From Denticeps clupeoides (lineage: Eukaryota; Chordata; Actinopteri; Clupeiformes; Denticipitidae): a stretch of DNA of 64,000 bases. Positions 45,709 through 57,919 of the stretch are shown here, one piece after another. The notes beneath the pieces are model-generated. The model saw nothing but the letters and a program-made list of their open reading frames with translations. It was not told the DNA's origin and ran no database searches. Made by a program: the position numbers and the translations under genes. Each line of letters starts with the position of its first letter. Position 1 is the stretch's first letter. The stretch is taken from the NCBI RefSeq assembly GCF_900700375.1, contig NC_041710.1, positions 29,600,045 to 29,664,044 of the forward strand, given 5' to 3'.

Positions 45709-46049
45709 GGTGCAGCGGTGCAGGAGCGACGCCTTTCCAGTGATTTCAGCGGGTCTAATGCACAGCTCTAATGTGAGAGATGGAAATAAAGACATTCCTT
45801 TGTTGAATTATAACTCTATGTACTGGTTCTTGTCTTTCTAACGCATGTCTGTCAGCCATGATGTCACTGGAAAGGGTCCTGACACAGTTACATGAATTGG
45901 TCAATTATGGCAGCATTGCGGGGTCAGGGTTTTCCTCCCTTCTTGTGGAGTGTACAGTTTGTTCATCTGGGCTAAATGTACTTTCGAGCTACTTAAAACA
46001 AGTACGAACTCTCAGCACGGCTCCTGGTGTAAAAGTGTCATTTGCTGCC

Positions 46050-46900
46050 TGATCGCAATAAACGCCGCTTGTCGCTCGACCCGGCCGCTGTGGTCACTGC
46101 GCGTCCCGCCGCGACATGTTCTCCCTCCGCCACCCGAAACAAAATGGACCTGGCGGCGCCTGCCGGTCCGCCAATCCCGGCCTGGCACACGAGTTCCTGC
46201 TCCTCCGTAGCCTCGATCTGGCCGGACGGACGGACGGACGGGGGCGGGGGGGACAGGGAGCCACTCCGGGACAGGAAGAACAAAAGCGACAACAGCGGAC
46301 CGCCGTCCTGTTCCAGTGACGCGTCCGGCCCGGGACTCGGCCACCGCGGAAAGTGTCGCCGGAGCCTCGCCAGCGTCCCCGCCGAGTTTGGGGTTAGTTT
46401 TGAAGGGGCCGCCTCGGTTCTCCTTTTCCCGTGAAATTCGGCGACGAAGGGGCGATCGCCCGGGGTTCGGAGCCCGGTATTGTCCCGCTTTTATTGTTCC
46501 AGGCGCGGGGGTGCCGGGGCCGGAACCCCGAATTCGACGACGACGGGGGTCGAGCGCGCTCCACTCCGGTTATTCGTAAGTCCGTTTCCGATCGCTGCGC
46601 CACAAAAGGGCGACCGCGCCGCCGGCCGGGGACACCGGCGACAACGACGTCTGTACCCCGCGAGGATCCCCCGGCGGGGCGGCCGAACTTCCGAAGTTCG
46701 CGTTAATTAGCTCCGATTGGCGCGGGCCAGAAACACGAGAAAAGGGCCACGGCGCCCCAAAACGACGTCTGTAAAACACGTCGTGCTCGCTTTAACTTGG
46801 CGGCCGTGTTCGGCAGCAGCGGCTCAGTCCTAATCCGACCCCGTAAATACGAGATTTACGCAGATCCGACCGGAACGGACGCGCAGCCGCGCCGTCGGGC
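46050..46900. promoter_or_regulatory. CpG island, probable homez promoter and 5-prime UTR
   Basis: Very dense CpG sequence about 1.5-2.3 kb upstream of the homez coding exon. No confident coding exon found. Open frames on both strands here reflect base composition. A (GGAC)n run lies at about 46224-46240. Confidence 0.6.
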
Positions 46901-48368
46901 TTTTATTATAACGACTTGTAAATAAGAACTGGCGTCCGCGCCATTAACACGTTTATTGGGGTTTGTATTAATGATATGATGTAGTTGGGGGTGCTTGTGG
47001 TTGGTCTTCGTGCCTCTTATAAAAGTTGGGTGCGCTGCTGTTCGTATTATTTACTTTTTTTTTACTAAAGTGTAAAACCGGTCTGGGGATCCACGACCGA
47101 CCACGGGTGGACCGGGAGTTTCGTGCAAGTCAGATGTAAATGTCACTGAGGGGTCGGTGCTCCGTGTAGAATTTCGGGGTGTACCCCCCGTTTTCTGTAA
47201 CGTCAGGGCATGTCCAAATGCATGAAGCGTGGCGGTGGGATGTTCATTTCAACAGTGTTCAATACGTGCGTCTGTAGAGGTAAAGAAACCCAGGAGTCCG
47301 TCTTCTCTTCTTTTCTCTCTCTGTGTGTGTGTGTGTGTGTGTGTGTGTTTGTAAACTCATAAAGTGTTGGAACACGCCGATACCCACCTACACTTCCCAG
47401 GACTCAACGGAACATAATTAGCAAGAACCTTTCCCTTTGTGTGCTGTATTTGATTTGATTATTTGAACCATTGGCCGTCCTTCTCCCATTCACAGGCTGG
47501 AGTGGGCCTCGCCACCTCCCTCGGGAGGCTACGCCGAACTTTTGTCTGGGGCGTCGTTGACCGCGACCGAAGGAGGGGGAACAAAACCGAACAGACTGTG
47601 GAAGGGCGAGCAAAGGAGTGGGCATGCGGTGACCCTCCCTGCACCCCCTTTCTCCTCCTCCTCCTCCTCCTCTCTATAGGGCCTGTCGCCCCAAGTCTAG
47701 TAAAAGTGGGGGAGGGGCGAGGGGGCTGGGTTACGACCTGGGGGTAGGGGAGGCAGCTGTTGGATTTTGTTTTGTGTTAAAATCATTGTGAGAACCGCGA
47801 ACGGCACCTTACGAGAAGGCACGGCGCGTGGATTCCCTCGTTCCCGCTCCTCTTACCTGCGAGAAAGCGGACGTTTGTCTTTCGATGGACCCCTTCCGTC
47901 CAGCGGCTCACCCGCTCGAGGGCAGCGCCGAATTTGCCGTTAACGTTGTGGTGCCGCCGGATTTATTTAGAAAGCGGCAACAGCGTTGGTCTTTGAGGGC
48001 ATGTAGACGGAGAAGTAATTTAAATTGGTTTCTTCGCATTGTGACCTTCTTGAAATTTTGTCTGGTCACTGATGCCTACGGTGCCCCCATGAGTTCAGGT
48101 GGTACTACAAGCTTTCCGAAAACGCGCACGAATACGGACTTTAACGTAGCTGACTTTAGCGTCTTAAACGTAAACACCAGAAATCAAACGTATCGTTACA
48201 TAAAAGATTAGTAAAGTACGAGAAAAGATAAAAAACCAAACGATGTGCGAACAGGAAGTGTCTCCAGTCTGCGTAAACGGGCCCGGTCGGAAGTTGAATT
48301 CTGTGTTTATGCCGCGGCGTTGTGTGTATGTCACTGATTGAGCCTCTTGCTCTTCCCCGTAACCGCAG
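46900..48368. other. homez upstream or 5-prime intron
   Basis: Contains a (TG)n tract at 47323-47348 and a CTC-rich run near 47651-47672. The acceptor ccgcag at 48363-48368, just before the homez ATG, implies at least one upstream non-coding exon here, but I could not place it. Confidence 0.5.
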
Positions 48369-48388
48369 TGCCGAGGTTGACCCTGCAG

Positions 48389-50491
48389 ATGGCTGCAAAC
48401 ATGGACTGTGAGAGACGAGCAGGACTGGACGTGGGCGTGGCAGACCCGTCTTTCGCCGCGGCCGCATCAAAGAAAGAGCGAAATGGAAAGCACTGCGGCG
48501 CAAAAGACGCCGCGGGCAAGAAGTCTCAAGTGTCCGCCAATCACGTTGCGAGCGACAGCGACGGCGGCGAGAGCGGCGCGGCGAGCTTCAGCACCAACCA
48601 CAACTCGGTGGTCTGCTTGCCGCTGGTGTCCGAGGGCCTGAAGCTGGTGTGGACGCAGTCCGACCAGACCCGGGAGCTGGACGCCATCCCCGAACTGGTG
48701 CAGGCCTTCAACGTGTTCCCGTACCCCACGTCGCGCGAGGTGAGCGGCCTGGCCCGGCTGTGCGCGCTGCCGCTGGACAAGGTCAAGGTCTGGTTCATGG
48801 TCCAGCGCATCAAATACGGGATCAGCTGGGCCTCGGAGGACATAGAGGAGACCCGGCGCAAGCTGGCGGGCCTGGAGCACCTGAGCGAGCACGAAGACGA
48901 GGTGAAGGCCAGGAAGCGGAAGGGCGAGTGCGATGGGTTCGTGAAGCAGGAGGACCACCTGGACGTTATAGAGGGCGCCCTCCATTTCTCCCCGCACCCG
49001 CCCCTCAAGAGGCCGAAGGCCGAGCCCCCGGCGGAGCCCAAGCCCCCCTCTGCGCCCCGCTTCCGCTCCTCCCTGCCCCCGCCGCAGGACTCGTACTACT
49101 ACCGCAACCCCGTGGACACGCCCGCGGTCACGGCCGCGTCTCCGGGCTCCCAGGACACGCCCGTAGGCTCCCAGCAGCCGCTGGTGCCGCCGCCCCTGCA
49201 GCAGCAGCAGCAGCATCAGAGACGCGGCCGATACAAGAAGTCGAAGGCCCAGCTGGCCGTGCTGCGCTGCAGCTTCCTGCGGGAGAAGTGGCCGGCCGAG
49301 ACCGAGCTCCGGCGCCTGCAGGACGAGACCGGCCTGAGCCGGAACGACATACGCAAGTGGTTCAGCGACTGCCGGTACCAGCTGAGAAATGGGCGCGCCG
49401 GGCCGGCCATTACCGCCTCGCCCGCGGGTCGGGGAGGGAAGAGCGACTCTCCGTCTCAGCAGCTCCAGCCCCTCCCGCTCGTGGCCCACGGGCCGCGAAA
49501 CGAGCAGAAGCAAAACGGCCTCACGGCAAAAGCACCGGTAACGAAGGGCAAGTTCGCCAGAGACGGCGAGTTCTTCCAGAACTTTCTGTCCAGCAAGCTG
49601 GAAGCCTTCGTGGAAGAGGCAGAACTAGACAGGGAGTACGAGGACAAGGTAAAGGACCGCGTGTCCCAGGAGGACTCGGGAGACAAGACCGACGAGTACC
49701 GGGCAGAGGAAGAGGCGGAGAGTGAGGACGAGCAGCCATTAAAGCTGTCCAGGCATCCCAGCGAGCCGGAGACCCTGGCGCCGATGGCGGCCACGGCCGC
49801 CGCCCTGTCCTCCTCCTCCCCGTCGTCTTCTGCCACCTCCTCGCCTGCCTCCGTTGCCGCGCCTCCCAAATGTTCCTCCCAGACGACCGCGGGCTCGGCT
49901 AAAGCCGGCCCGGCAGCTGCGTCCCTGGCCCCGCCCCACCAGTTCACGCCTGCGGGCCGACCCCGCAAGACGAAAGAGCAGCTGGACGTGCTGAAGCAGC
50001 ACTTCCTGCGGTGCCAGTGGCCCAAGAGCGAGGACTACACGCAGCTGGTGGAGCTGACGGCGCTGCCCCGCGCCGACGTCATCCAGTGGTTCGGAGACAC
50101 GCGCTACGCGGTGAAGAACGGCCAGCTGCGCTGGGTGCAGGGCGTCCGGGACCAGCTCCTCGCCGACATAGCGTCGCAGCAAAGCAGCCCGGGAGGAGGA
50201 GGAGGGGCCTTCGCCGCCGCCGCCACCAACGCCACAAGCTCCACCAGAACCTCGCGAGGAGGAGGAGGAGGAGGCGGCAGCCGCAAACGCAAGTCCCACG
50301 GCAGCGGCAGCGCAAAGACTGCGGCGGCGGCAACAGACCTGCCCGACGTGCAGCCGCTGGAGCTGTACCATCGCCAGAACAGGGTGCTCCAGGAGAAGGA
50401 CCTGGACGCCCTCTGCCGGAAGTCCAGGATGAGCTACCAGCAAGTGCGCGACTGGTTCGCCTCCCGGGACGGCGAGGCGCCGGACCCGTAA
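48389..50491 (+). CDS. homez: Homeobox and leucine zipper protein HOMEZ, single coding exon
   Basis: A ZHX-related transcription factor. The coding part is one exon of 700 residues beginning 20 bases after a splice acceptor. Atypical homeodomains: HD1 about 84-150 (ELVQAFNVFPYPTSREV, KVWFMVQRIKYGISW), HD2 about 277-338 (RGRYKKSKAQLAVLRCSF, IRKWFSDCRYQLRNG), HD3 about 521-583 (RKTKEQLDVLKQHFLRCQW, IQWFGDTRYAVKNGQLRW) and a C-terminal HD4-like segment about 652-696 (VQPLELYHRQNRVLQEKDLD, VRDWFASRDGE). HD1, HD3 and HD4 align with human HOMEZ; HD2 has no counterpart in the human protein as I recall it. The long acidic tail of human HOMEZ is absent. AATAAA at 51837-51842. Confidence 0.95.
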   Translation: MAANMDCERRAGLDVGVADPSFAAAASKKERNGKHCGAKDAAGKKSQVSANHVASDSDGGESGAASFSTNHNSVVCLPLVSEGLKLVWTQSDQTRELDAIPELVQAFNVFPYPTSREVSGLARLCALPLDKVKVWFMVQRIKYGISWASEDIEETRRKLAGLEHLSEHEDEVKARKRKGECDGFVKQEDHLDVIEGALHFSPHPPLKRPKAEPPAEPKPPSAPRFRSSLPPPQDSYYYRNPVDTPAVTAASPGSQDTPVGSQQPLVPPPLQQQQQHQRRGRYKKSKAQLAVLRCSFLREKWPAETELRRLQDETGLSRNDIRKWFSDCRYQLRNGRAGPAITASPAGRGGKSDSPSQQLQPLPLVAHGPRNEQKQNGLTAKAPVTKGKFARDGEFFQNFLSSKLEAFVEEAELDREYEDKVKDRVSQEDSGDKTDEYRAEEEAESEDEQPLKLSRHPSEPETLAPMAATAAALSSSSPSSSATSSPASVAAPPKCSSQTTAGSAKAGPAAASLAPPHQFTPAGRPRKTKEQLDVLKQHFLRCQWPKSEDYTQLVELTALPRADVIQWFGDTRYAVKNGQLRWVQGVRDQLLADIASQQSSPGGGGGAFAAAATNATSSTRTSRGGGGGGGSRKRKSHGSGSAKTAAAATDLPDVQPLELYHRQNRVLQEKDLDALCRKSRMSYQQVRDWFASRDGEAPDP

Positions 50492-51860
50492 CTCCACGTC
50501 CGTGCTTTTTTTTGTTTTTTTGACCCGATTGCCCCACACTGGATTTTTCAGGTCGGACTCCTGAAACGAGTCCTTGTCTCACTCGACATCTGCAGGGATG
50601 GAAGCACTCGTCGGCACCGTGCGGAATTCGTTGGCGTGATTTGAGCTGCTCTGACTCCGTGGTTGTTCCCGTCTTCCGAGCTAGAACGTTCGGAACTGCT
50701 GTATTTTTGGACTTGGATTCAAGTGGCTTCCTGCGCTGCCCGTATCGACAGACTAGGCGGCCCGCTCTACACTGGTTTTCGCCAACTTTTGCTCGCTGCC
50801 TTTTCTACCAGCTTTGGAATATACCTTGTTATTAGCATAGAACTCGACTAGACCCAAATTGCGTAGCTGCTAACCACTTCCCCACGAAGGTTTCTGCACA
50901 TAGCGTACCGTTAGGAGAACTAGTGAGCCGAGATCTGCGTTTTCATTCATCTCCTGTTTAGACGTTTTGCACTTGAACGGAGCCCTGATAACACAGCTGC
51001 TATAATGTTCATAATTCAGTGCGATTCCTGACTGAATGAGCTTGTTCGCTCGCTCGCTCTCTCTCTCTCTAAATATATATATTTGCTTTAATATGTTTCT
51101 TGATTCCCCACCAAAGTCTGAAGCACTCTTTCTTGCAGTTTTTTTAATAACCTTAACATATCAACACCGTTCACTGAATTTACAAATTGAGTGCCTTATA
51201 AACCAGCCCAATAGTGTCAAGCTGGAGAGCGTCCTGTTTTGGTCTAAAGGAACATTTACTAGAATTGATTGGGTTTGGGGAACCTTTTTGACAGGCGCGT
51301 CTGTAACAACTGCTCGCAGCTTCCGTTGCATGTATTTGAGTTGATTGAAAACTGCCTAGGCTAATTGAAAACTTAACAGACCCGATTAGGAGTGGCGAAT
51401 AATAGGAATTGTAGCAGTCATGCAATATGCTTGAAAGAAACAAGATGCAGGGCTGAAGAAACCATGCTCTCGTTCATTTGGTAATTAGATAATAGTGTGA
51501 ATGAAGAAAAGCTTTTTTATTTTTTTTTTCGGCAGTAGAAATACCAGGGGTTTTATGCATTCTACTGAATATAGGCCTTGTGTTTAATTAAATTAATTTA
51601 TAACCTGTTTTTGTACATATTTGCATATATGCAAACTCCAATTCTGTACATGACACTTACTGTCTTATTATGGGATTGTTTCTCTGCTCAACGAATAGTG
51701 TGCAACTATTGTATTGTCTCTAGAGTGTGGAACCCATTCAGGATTGGCAGTCGTAGAGGATATACACTGTTACATGAGACTGCTTCAGAAACGTTTATTT
51801 TCTTCTGTTAGATCATTCTTAACTGCTCTTTGTAATAATAAAACTGGACAAACATCTTAC
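50492..51860 (+). other. homez: homez 3-prime UTR
   Basis: Non-coding, increasingly AT-rich sequence from the stop codon to AATAAA at 51837-51842, with a (CTCT)n tract near 51055-51070. No separate gene seen. Confidence 0.65.
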
Positions 51861-52402
51861 ACAACTTGTCTGTCGGTTTTTGTAGTCGTACTATATTGAA
51901 CAAACATGGAACGGTGCTACTGGGACTATTTAATGTGTGAAACGCCTATTCCTTCAGTCCTGTGTGAGTCTGTAGGTGGAGTTCAGGGGCGTAAACCTAC
52001 AGAAAATGTAAGGTTTAAAGTTTAAAAGAAAGGATAATATAGCAATATTAACAGAATTTTACTGTAATTACTGTGATGCATTTGGCCATGGCCTTGGAGA
52101 TGGTCGTGCAGACCCAGGCAGAAAAGAGAAAAAATTGGGGGTCATGTTGTCAGACCTATGGAGGAGAAGAAACAGTGCTTTTGTTACTTTCTTACTTACA
52201 TTTATACACAACCGTGTGTCTCACTTACCTTGGTGTACTTGCTGAGCTAAGTGATCCTGTGAAAATGGGCACAGCAATGTATTTTAACACTGAGTGAGGA
52301 ATCATTAAAATACCCAGTGGGTATGCTGAAATCACGTATTAAAACATGCTTTACTTACTTAAGCCTCGTTCCTGCATAGCACTGACACTGGAGGATGAAC
52401 TG

Positions 52403-53975
52403 TCAGAGCCTGTTGGAGTCTAAATTCAGAATGCCATATTAATAATTATACTAAAGATGACCTTCTTCAGGCAGTAGCCACGTCATGATTGAACCTGCAG
52501 CATGGTTCGCTGTACAGTGAGGAATGCTGCCAAACAGAAAGAGAAAGACTCACTGCTATAAAGTTTCTGGAGGGCATTTCTCTGAATCTTTGTAGCAGGT
52601 CCATTGCTCCTGATTGACTGGCAAAAAAAAAAAAATCCACACAGCAAGGGGCATTACAAAATCACCCTAGACTGCTAATTTTAATACATTTTCTACAAGA
52701 ATATTACTCTACATTTATTTTCTTGTGGTGCTGGTTTGTAGTATGTACCAGATCACCGTTGATCCAGGATTTTCCTGAACTACCCACTATTCGTTCTATG
52801 TCTGTATATTCCGACCCTAGCTGCCACTGCCGTCACGATCCTGCCACGCCCAGTTTAAATACAAATCGTGCATGAAGCTCACTGACCTGGCCCTCCGAGG
52901 GTGAGCACTGACTGGGGAAATAAGGAAAGTCCATTAATTAACATTTAAAATAGAACAATAATACGAATCAAGCCAAACGGAAAAAAGTGCCAACCTGGAG
53001 ACGTAATCGCTACGGGCAGAGACACCCGTTTCGGGTTTCTGGAGAAAACACAGCAGCCGTTCGTGTAACTCTCAATATAAATAAGGCCTAATGATGCCTA
53101 ACAATGATCTAATGCGGATTTACCCATTGGTTTGTAAACTCCCAGGTGATACCTAAGAATACATAATAAAAAAGCATCACAGCATACACTACGGGATAGC
53201 TGAACGAAAAGCTGGATGTTATTCCTTGATAAGGACGGCGCATGTTAATGTTTACCCTCCACTGCGAGAGCGGCTTTTTCAGCTCTGCATTCTCCCTCTT
53301 CAGCTTCGAAATTTCCCTCGAGAAAGAAGAGCGAAGTCTACAGCTCACACCGCATTTACAACGCATATAGTGGCCTGGAGACGTATTGTCCCTTCTGGGA
53401 TACCTGTAGTACTGATCAGTGGTCTCTTTCAGCTTTTTCTCCAGTCCTGTAGACTGGTGCTTGAAGTACGCCAGGACTCGCTCCTTCTGTTTGCGCTGGA
53501 ACAGGCCAATCTGATAATGGTCCAAACAGAAACAGGCTATAAAACAGGCAACGTGGTAAACCGTAAAAAACAGCAAGTGCCATGTTCACATCTGCTGGGA
53601 CCTGTGCAATATGCTCCATCCGAGACTGAATGAGCTTCACTGGGTCCTGGAAGAAAACCTGCTCCCGGGGCTTCATCTTAGTCAAATTCAGATAGTACGA
53701 GATGGGGGGGGGAGTTGTATAAACGGTATTAGTGACCACACGGCCTGTCTCACCTGGTCAGATATGGCGAGGTGGTCGCAGCTGGCCCCACAGACGCAGC
53801 ATCGCTCTAATTCCAGAGGGAACCTGGTCAGATGAAGCACGGTGGAACGTCTGGAGACGTGATGCGGCCACTTACTGGGCGTGAGGCAGCCGTCACAGCA
53901 GATATGACCACAGCTGGACACCAGAAAACTGCGGCCACTTCTTCTGAAGCATCGATTACAGTGGAACCAGTCCAT
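52403..53975 (-). CDS. rnf212b: RING finger protein RNF212B, 9 exons
   Basis: A Zip3/RNF212-type SUMO or ubiquitin ligase of the meiotic crossover machinery on the synaptonemal complex. Exons: 53876-53975, 53754-53806, 53602-53676, 53404-53510, 53256-53337, 52995-53038, 52887-52911, 52554-52617, 52403-52419 (567 nt, 188 residues). The N-terminal RING motif is DWFHCNRC...[10 protein letters not shown]...[13 protein letters not shown], matching human RNF212B. A coiled-coil segment follows ([16 protein letters not shown], where human has VLRKENGELKKFL). The human protein is about 300 residues, so the Ser-rich C-terminal half is reduced here. Exon 5 may extend to 53206 through a weaker donor. Next to homez, as in human. 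Confidence 0.88.
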
Positions 53976-53989
53976 CCTCAACTAGAAGT

Positions 53990-55200
53990 ACTATATTATA
54001 TTAAAAAAAATATATGAATGTTGTCACACAGCAGTGGCAGGTTGGAAAGTGATGGAATTATGAGTGTTAACTTTTACCACAAAATACTCTATTTTAAATA
54101 CTCCATTTTGTGTACAGGATTTGCATTAAGGCTAAAATAATTTATGAAGCTAATAAACGGGCAGAACAACAAATTTCCTCATAAAACAAAAACTCTGTCA
54201 GAATTAGCATTAGCTCACGTTAGCAAGCAATAATTTACTAAACCGAGTCAGCGCGGACCGAACTGGTACACAATTAGCCAATTATTCGATGTTAATGGGG
54301 AGAAAAAGTTAAAATAAACCTGACAGATCCAAAGGTTGTCCCAAACTAACCAACTTTCCTGTAAACCTGCTCGCCGACTGATCGGTACTCCGGTCAGTAA
54401 CCGAGCATCGTGTCGAACACGAATCTCGGATTCCTCAGAATTAAAGGAACGTGTTCAGTTTATCTTGTTTTGTCTAATTAACTTTAGTAGAAGTAAAATT
54501 ACTCCGTCGGTTTCCTCACAGCTTTACTGCCCGCTGCCTGCATGCCCGCTTTCGGCCGCAACGTGGCAGTATTGCACCTACACTGTAAACCCCAGACGAT
54601 TTCACCTCGTAATTCTAATGTCTACTATAATATTTACTATTGTCGTGCTTAAATGTTTTAGTAGAGCAGGCACCGATTAAGTTATTCAATCGTGGTAATA
54701 TAGAGACAGCAAGTGTTATTCTGAAAAAAGAACATTATTCTGTTTATAATAAGGAGGAGTCACGAAGGAGTCTCATCGTTTTCTAAGCACTTTGTGCACC
54801 TTGTGTTTGTAATCACACAGTCAAAACTGCATCCAATTCTTTGCCAATTTATTGCTGCACATAAATGAATAATGTATGCACGTGTTATGGCTTTATTGGC
54901 TTTATTGATTGTTGCTATGAACATGTCTTATTTTCATGGTTTCGATCACCTTGATATTAAAAGAGAACGTTTATCTTAATAATGCTAATTCCGAACTGCG
55001 AAGAACAATGCATGAAAACACAAATGGCCACCATATTGTTATGTGTTATGCCATATTTGGCTTGTGTCATTATAATTGTACAATTGTTATCAATTGTACA
55101 ATCAAAAGTGTATGCACAAACACGCCCACATTCCAGCGTTTAAAATGGGCAATAAAACCTGCAAGAAGTTGTGAAACAGTCACAAGAAGTAACGAGGGGT
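53990..55200. other. Intergenic spacer between rnf212b and the C1q gene
   Basis: The two genes are divergent across this 1.2 kb. No CpG island, exon or recognisable repeat was found. Confidence 0.5.
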
Positions 55201-55204
55201 AACA

Positions 55205-57077
55205 ATGAAAACGCTGTTCTTCTTTCTGTTCTTCATGGCCATCAGTGGTGCAGCACTTTCTGACATCAGAAAGACGAAATCGAAACGAGCTCATGCTGAC
55301 AGCTCTGTCACCACGACCTGTCCCCCCGACATCTGGACTGAGGTGAGGTCGGCAAGAGATTTGGTGGTGGAGCAGACAGTGAAGCTTCAGACGGTCGCCG
55401 AAAAGCTGGAAGCCGCCGAGAGCAAGTGCACAGCAGAGGTAACCGAATTGAAGAGCAGGGTGTCTCAGCTGGAGCAAGAACTCAGCGGTAATTCTTTTTC
55501 ACGCCTCTGTATGCATCTGTACGACGGCTTGGCTCCTCCGTCAAATAATTTTTCGCTCCTTTGTGTCTAATGCATCACTTAACAGGAACACCGCACGTGG
55601 CCTTCAGTGCTGCACTTGGTGGCCAGGGACACACGGGTCCCTTCAACACGGACAAAACCCTTGTCTACAGGACAGTCATCACGAACATTGGCAGCTCATA
55701 CAATCCCAACACAGGTGCTTGAAATGGGTCTACGAATGTTCTTGACATGTTTCAATCAACTTACCTGCATTATTTACCCGTAGTCCTGCAGTTGACCACC
55801 TAGCCAACCTAAATTTCTGTTTGTTACTCCAGTTGATCTCGGGATCAAGATTTTCCATGAAATGTACAATTTCGGTTTGTAAACCTGGGCATGGCTTAAG
55901 ACCAAAGAGCACTCAGCATTTGTTTTGATGTACATTTACACTCATGGCATTTGGCAGACGTCCTTATCCAGAGCGACGTAATACCGTGTAAATGTATGAT
56001 TGCAAAATCACACAAGGCTGATAGAATTCAGGCTGTCAACTCAAATCGGATGATGGGGCTTATTACTTTTCACAGGGTTTTATCCACACACCACACATCA
56101 CTCCGTATAGCAGCGCTGCTCTCTTAAAGCAACACACACATTTTACAGGTCGTATTTGTGACATCACAACGACAGCCCAGGTGGGAATGGATATAGAGTT
56201 GGGCGACTTGTAGTTAAAAATGCAACACGAGGCGACGTGCACCTAAAACATCCCATTTACATCAAGATGTTCCTAAATACTGTTATATGTAGTATGATTC
56301 TTATTGCTTTTGCAGTGATGTAAAGATTTCAGAATTAGTCAAATAAAAATGTGTTTTTATTGATTGGTATGCAAGTGCCATTTATCATATTGCAATTGCA
56401 TATCGCAATATTGAACTCAGTAATCGCAATATGACTTTTTGGCAAATTGTGCAGCCCTGAAATGAGAAACCAAAAATGAGTCTGATAACGTTGACAAAAC
56501 CTAAACAATAAAAGATATTTGGAAGGAAAATTTATAGAAAATGTATAAACAAAATGTCGACATGTGGGACCAGGGGCAAACAAGTTGTGTGTTAAAAATG
56601 TGTTGCATACATCTCTACACCTCTCTCCTCTCGAGCATGCAAAAAAAAAAAAAAAGGATTTTCTTTTTTTATTATCACCCCTGATCACATCAGTGTATGA
56701 TGTAGCTGTTTACGTAAAGTTTTGCTTTCCAAAAGAGCTACTCTGGTGGTTACGTTTTATCTTCTGTCTTCGCAGGCATTTTTACGGCCCCAAGGAGAGG
56801 AATTTATTACTTCACCTTTAGTACATATGCCCACGTGCCACATCAGAGATTTACATCCCTGTATAAAAATGGCGCTTTAATTACTTCTGCATATGGACAC
56901 TATCCACCTGGCCAAAATACAGGCTCGGGCAGCGGATCAAACCACGCAGTGCTGCAGCTGGAGAAAGGAGACGTGGTCTATGTTCAGCTGCGTTCAGGCT
57001 CACACGTTCATGATGATTCTAACTCTTATAGCACCTTCAGCGGAGTTCTGCTGTTTACCACGTTGCTGAGTTCATGA
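55205..57077 (+). CDS. Secreted C1q-domain protein with coiled-coil stalk, 3 exons
   Basis: Exons 55205-55487, 55586-55714 and 56776-57077 (714 nt, 237 residues). A signal peptide ([19 protein letters not shown]) is followed by a short coiled coil around residues 60-94 ([12 protein letters not shown]) and a globular C1q domain at about 97-237 ([65 protein letters not shown]). There is no collagen region, so this belongs to the short secreted globular C1q proteins abundant in fishes, which may bind ligands or act in innate immunity. AATAAA at 57132-57137. Exact orthology is not clear. Confidence 0.92.
55930..55985 (-). mobile_element. SINE/LINE 3-prime tail fragment
   Basis: acatttacactcatggcatt and cttatccagagcgac are the reverse complement of the common fish tail shared by SINE family A and L2-like LINEs. 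Lies in intron 2 of the C1q gene. Confidence 0.6.
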
Positions 57078-57241
57078 ACCGCCTCAGTTACCCCTCCAGT
57101 TTAAGTATGTGCTACCCTTGTAAAAGCAACAAATAAAATCAGGCAATATGAGTTATTCTCTTTATTAAAATTCAGCAGCTATACTACTTTAAGGGGTTTA
57201 TTCTTCAAAACATCCCAGAAGGAAAAAAAAAATTCAAAAGC

Positions 57242-57882
57242 TTAGTAATCTTCTGCAATCCTTAGTGGTCCAAGTACAGCCCTTTGGGACACACCTTTGA
57301 AAGCTACAATGAAAAGACAGTGTGAGATGTCAAAAGGAAAACTTACACATACAGTGGTGAACAAACCAGCTTGCATTAAAAAAAAAAAAAAAAAAAACAC
57401 ATGATTAACAAGTTCTGTGAGAATATTACTTTTCACACACCTAATTCTCTTTTCCTCCTTGGAGATGCACAGGCGTAGTCACCGCCATAGTCACAGCAGT
57501 TACAGAGGGAACTCCGAGTTGGGTTATCTAGGAGCTCCCAACTGTTAAACATAGATCTGTCAATTTATGACACAGAATAAAAGTGCAAAAGGTCTGTCAA
57601 CATTACCTTCCAGTCTTTTTAACATGATGGCAGGCTTTCATTCCTTCGCCGAAACCATGGTTGTCCCATGCTAGAAGCATGCAGTGCACATACACCTTTG
57701 AAAATATATTGTTTGAATCAGCATGGAGTCCTGGTTTATCGCAGTATTCACAGGTAACTTACTTCATTTCCTTGTGCAAATTTAAAAGCTTGCAGGTAGA
57801 ATCGCAGTTCAGATGGCCGCTGCCTCGGCAGGAATTTTGATTCTGTTTTTGCACTATCAACAAAGCATCTGTTTTATGGGAT

Positions 57883-57919
<37 letters not shown>

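Noticed and set aside
46012-46710. Open frames on both strands in the CpG island
   Set aside because: No recognisable domain or consistent splice context. Expected in stop-poor CpG-rich DNA.
48467-49725. Long open frames of 348 (-) and 358 (+) codons inside homez
   Set aside because: High-GC shadow frames of the homez coding exon. Their sequences are low-complexity Arg/Gly/Ala/Pro with no recognisable domain.
49739-50582. Further minus-strand frames over the homez 3-prime coding end
   Set aside because: Same GC-driven shadow effect. Overlaps the conserved third and fourth homeodomain-coding sequence.
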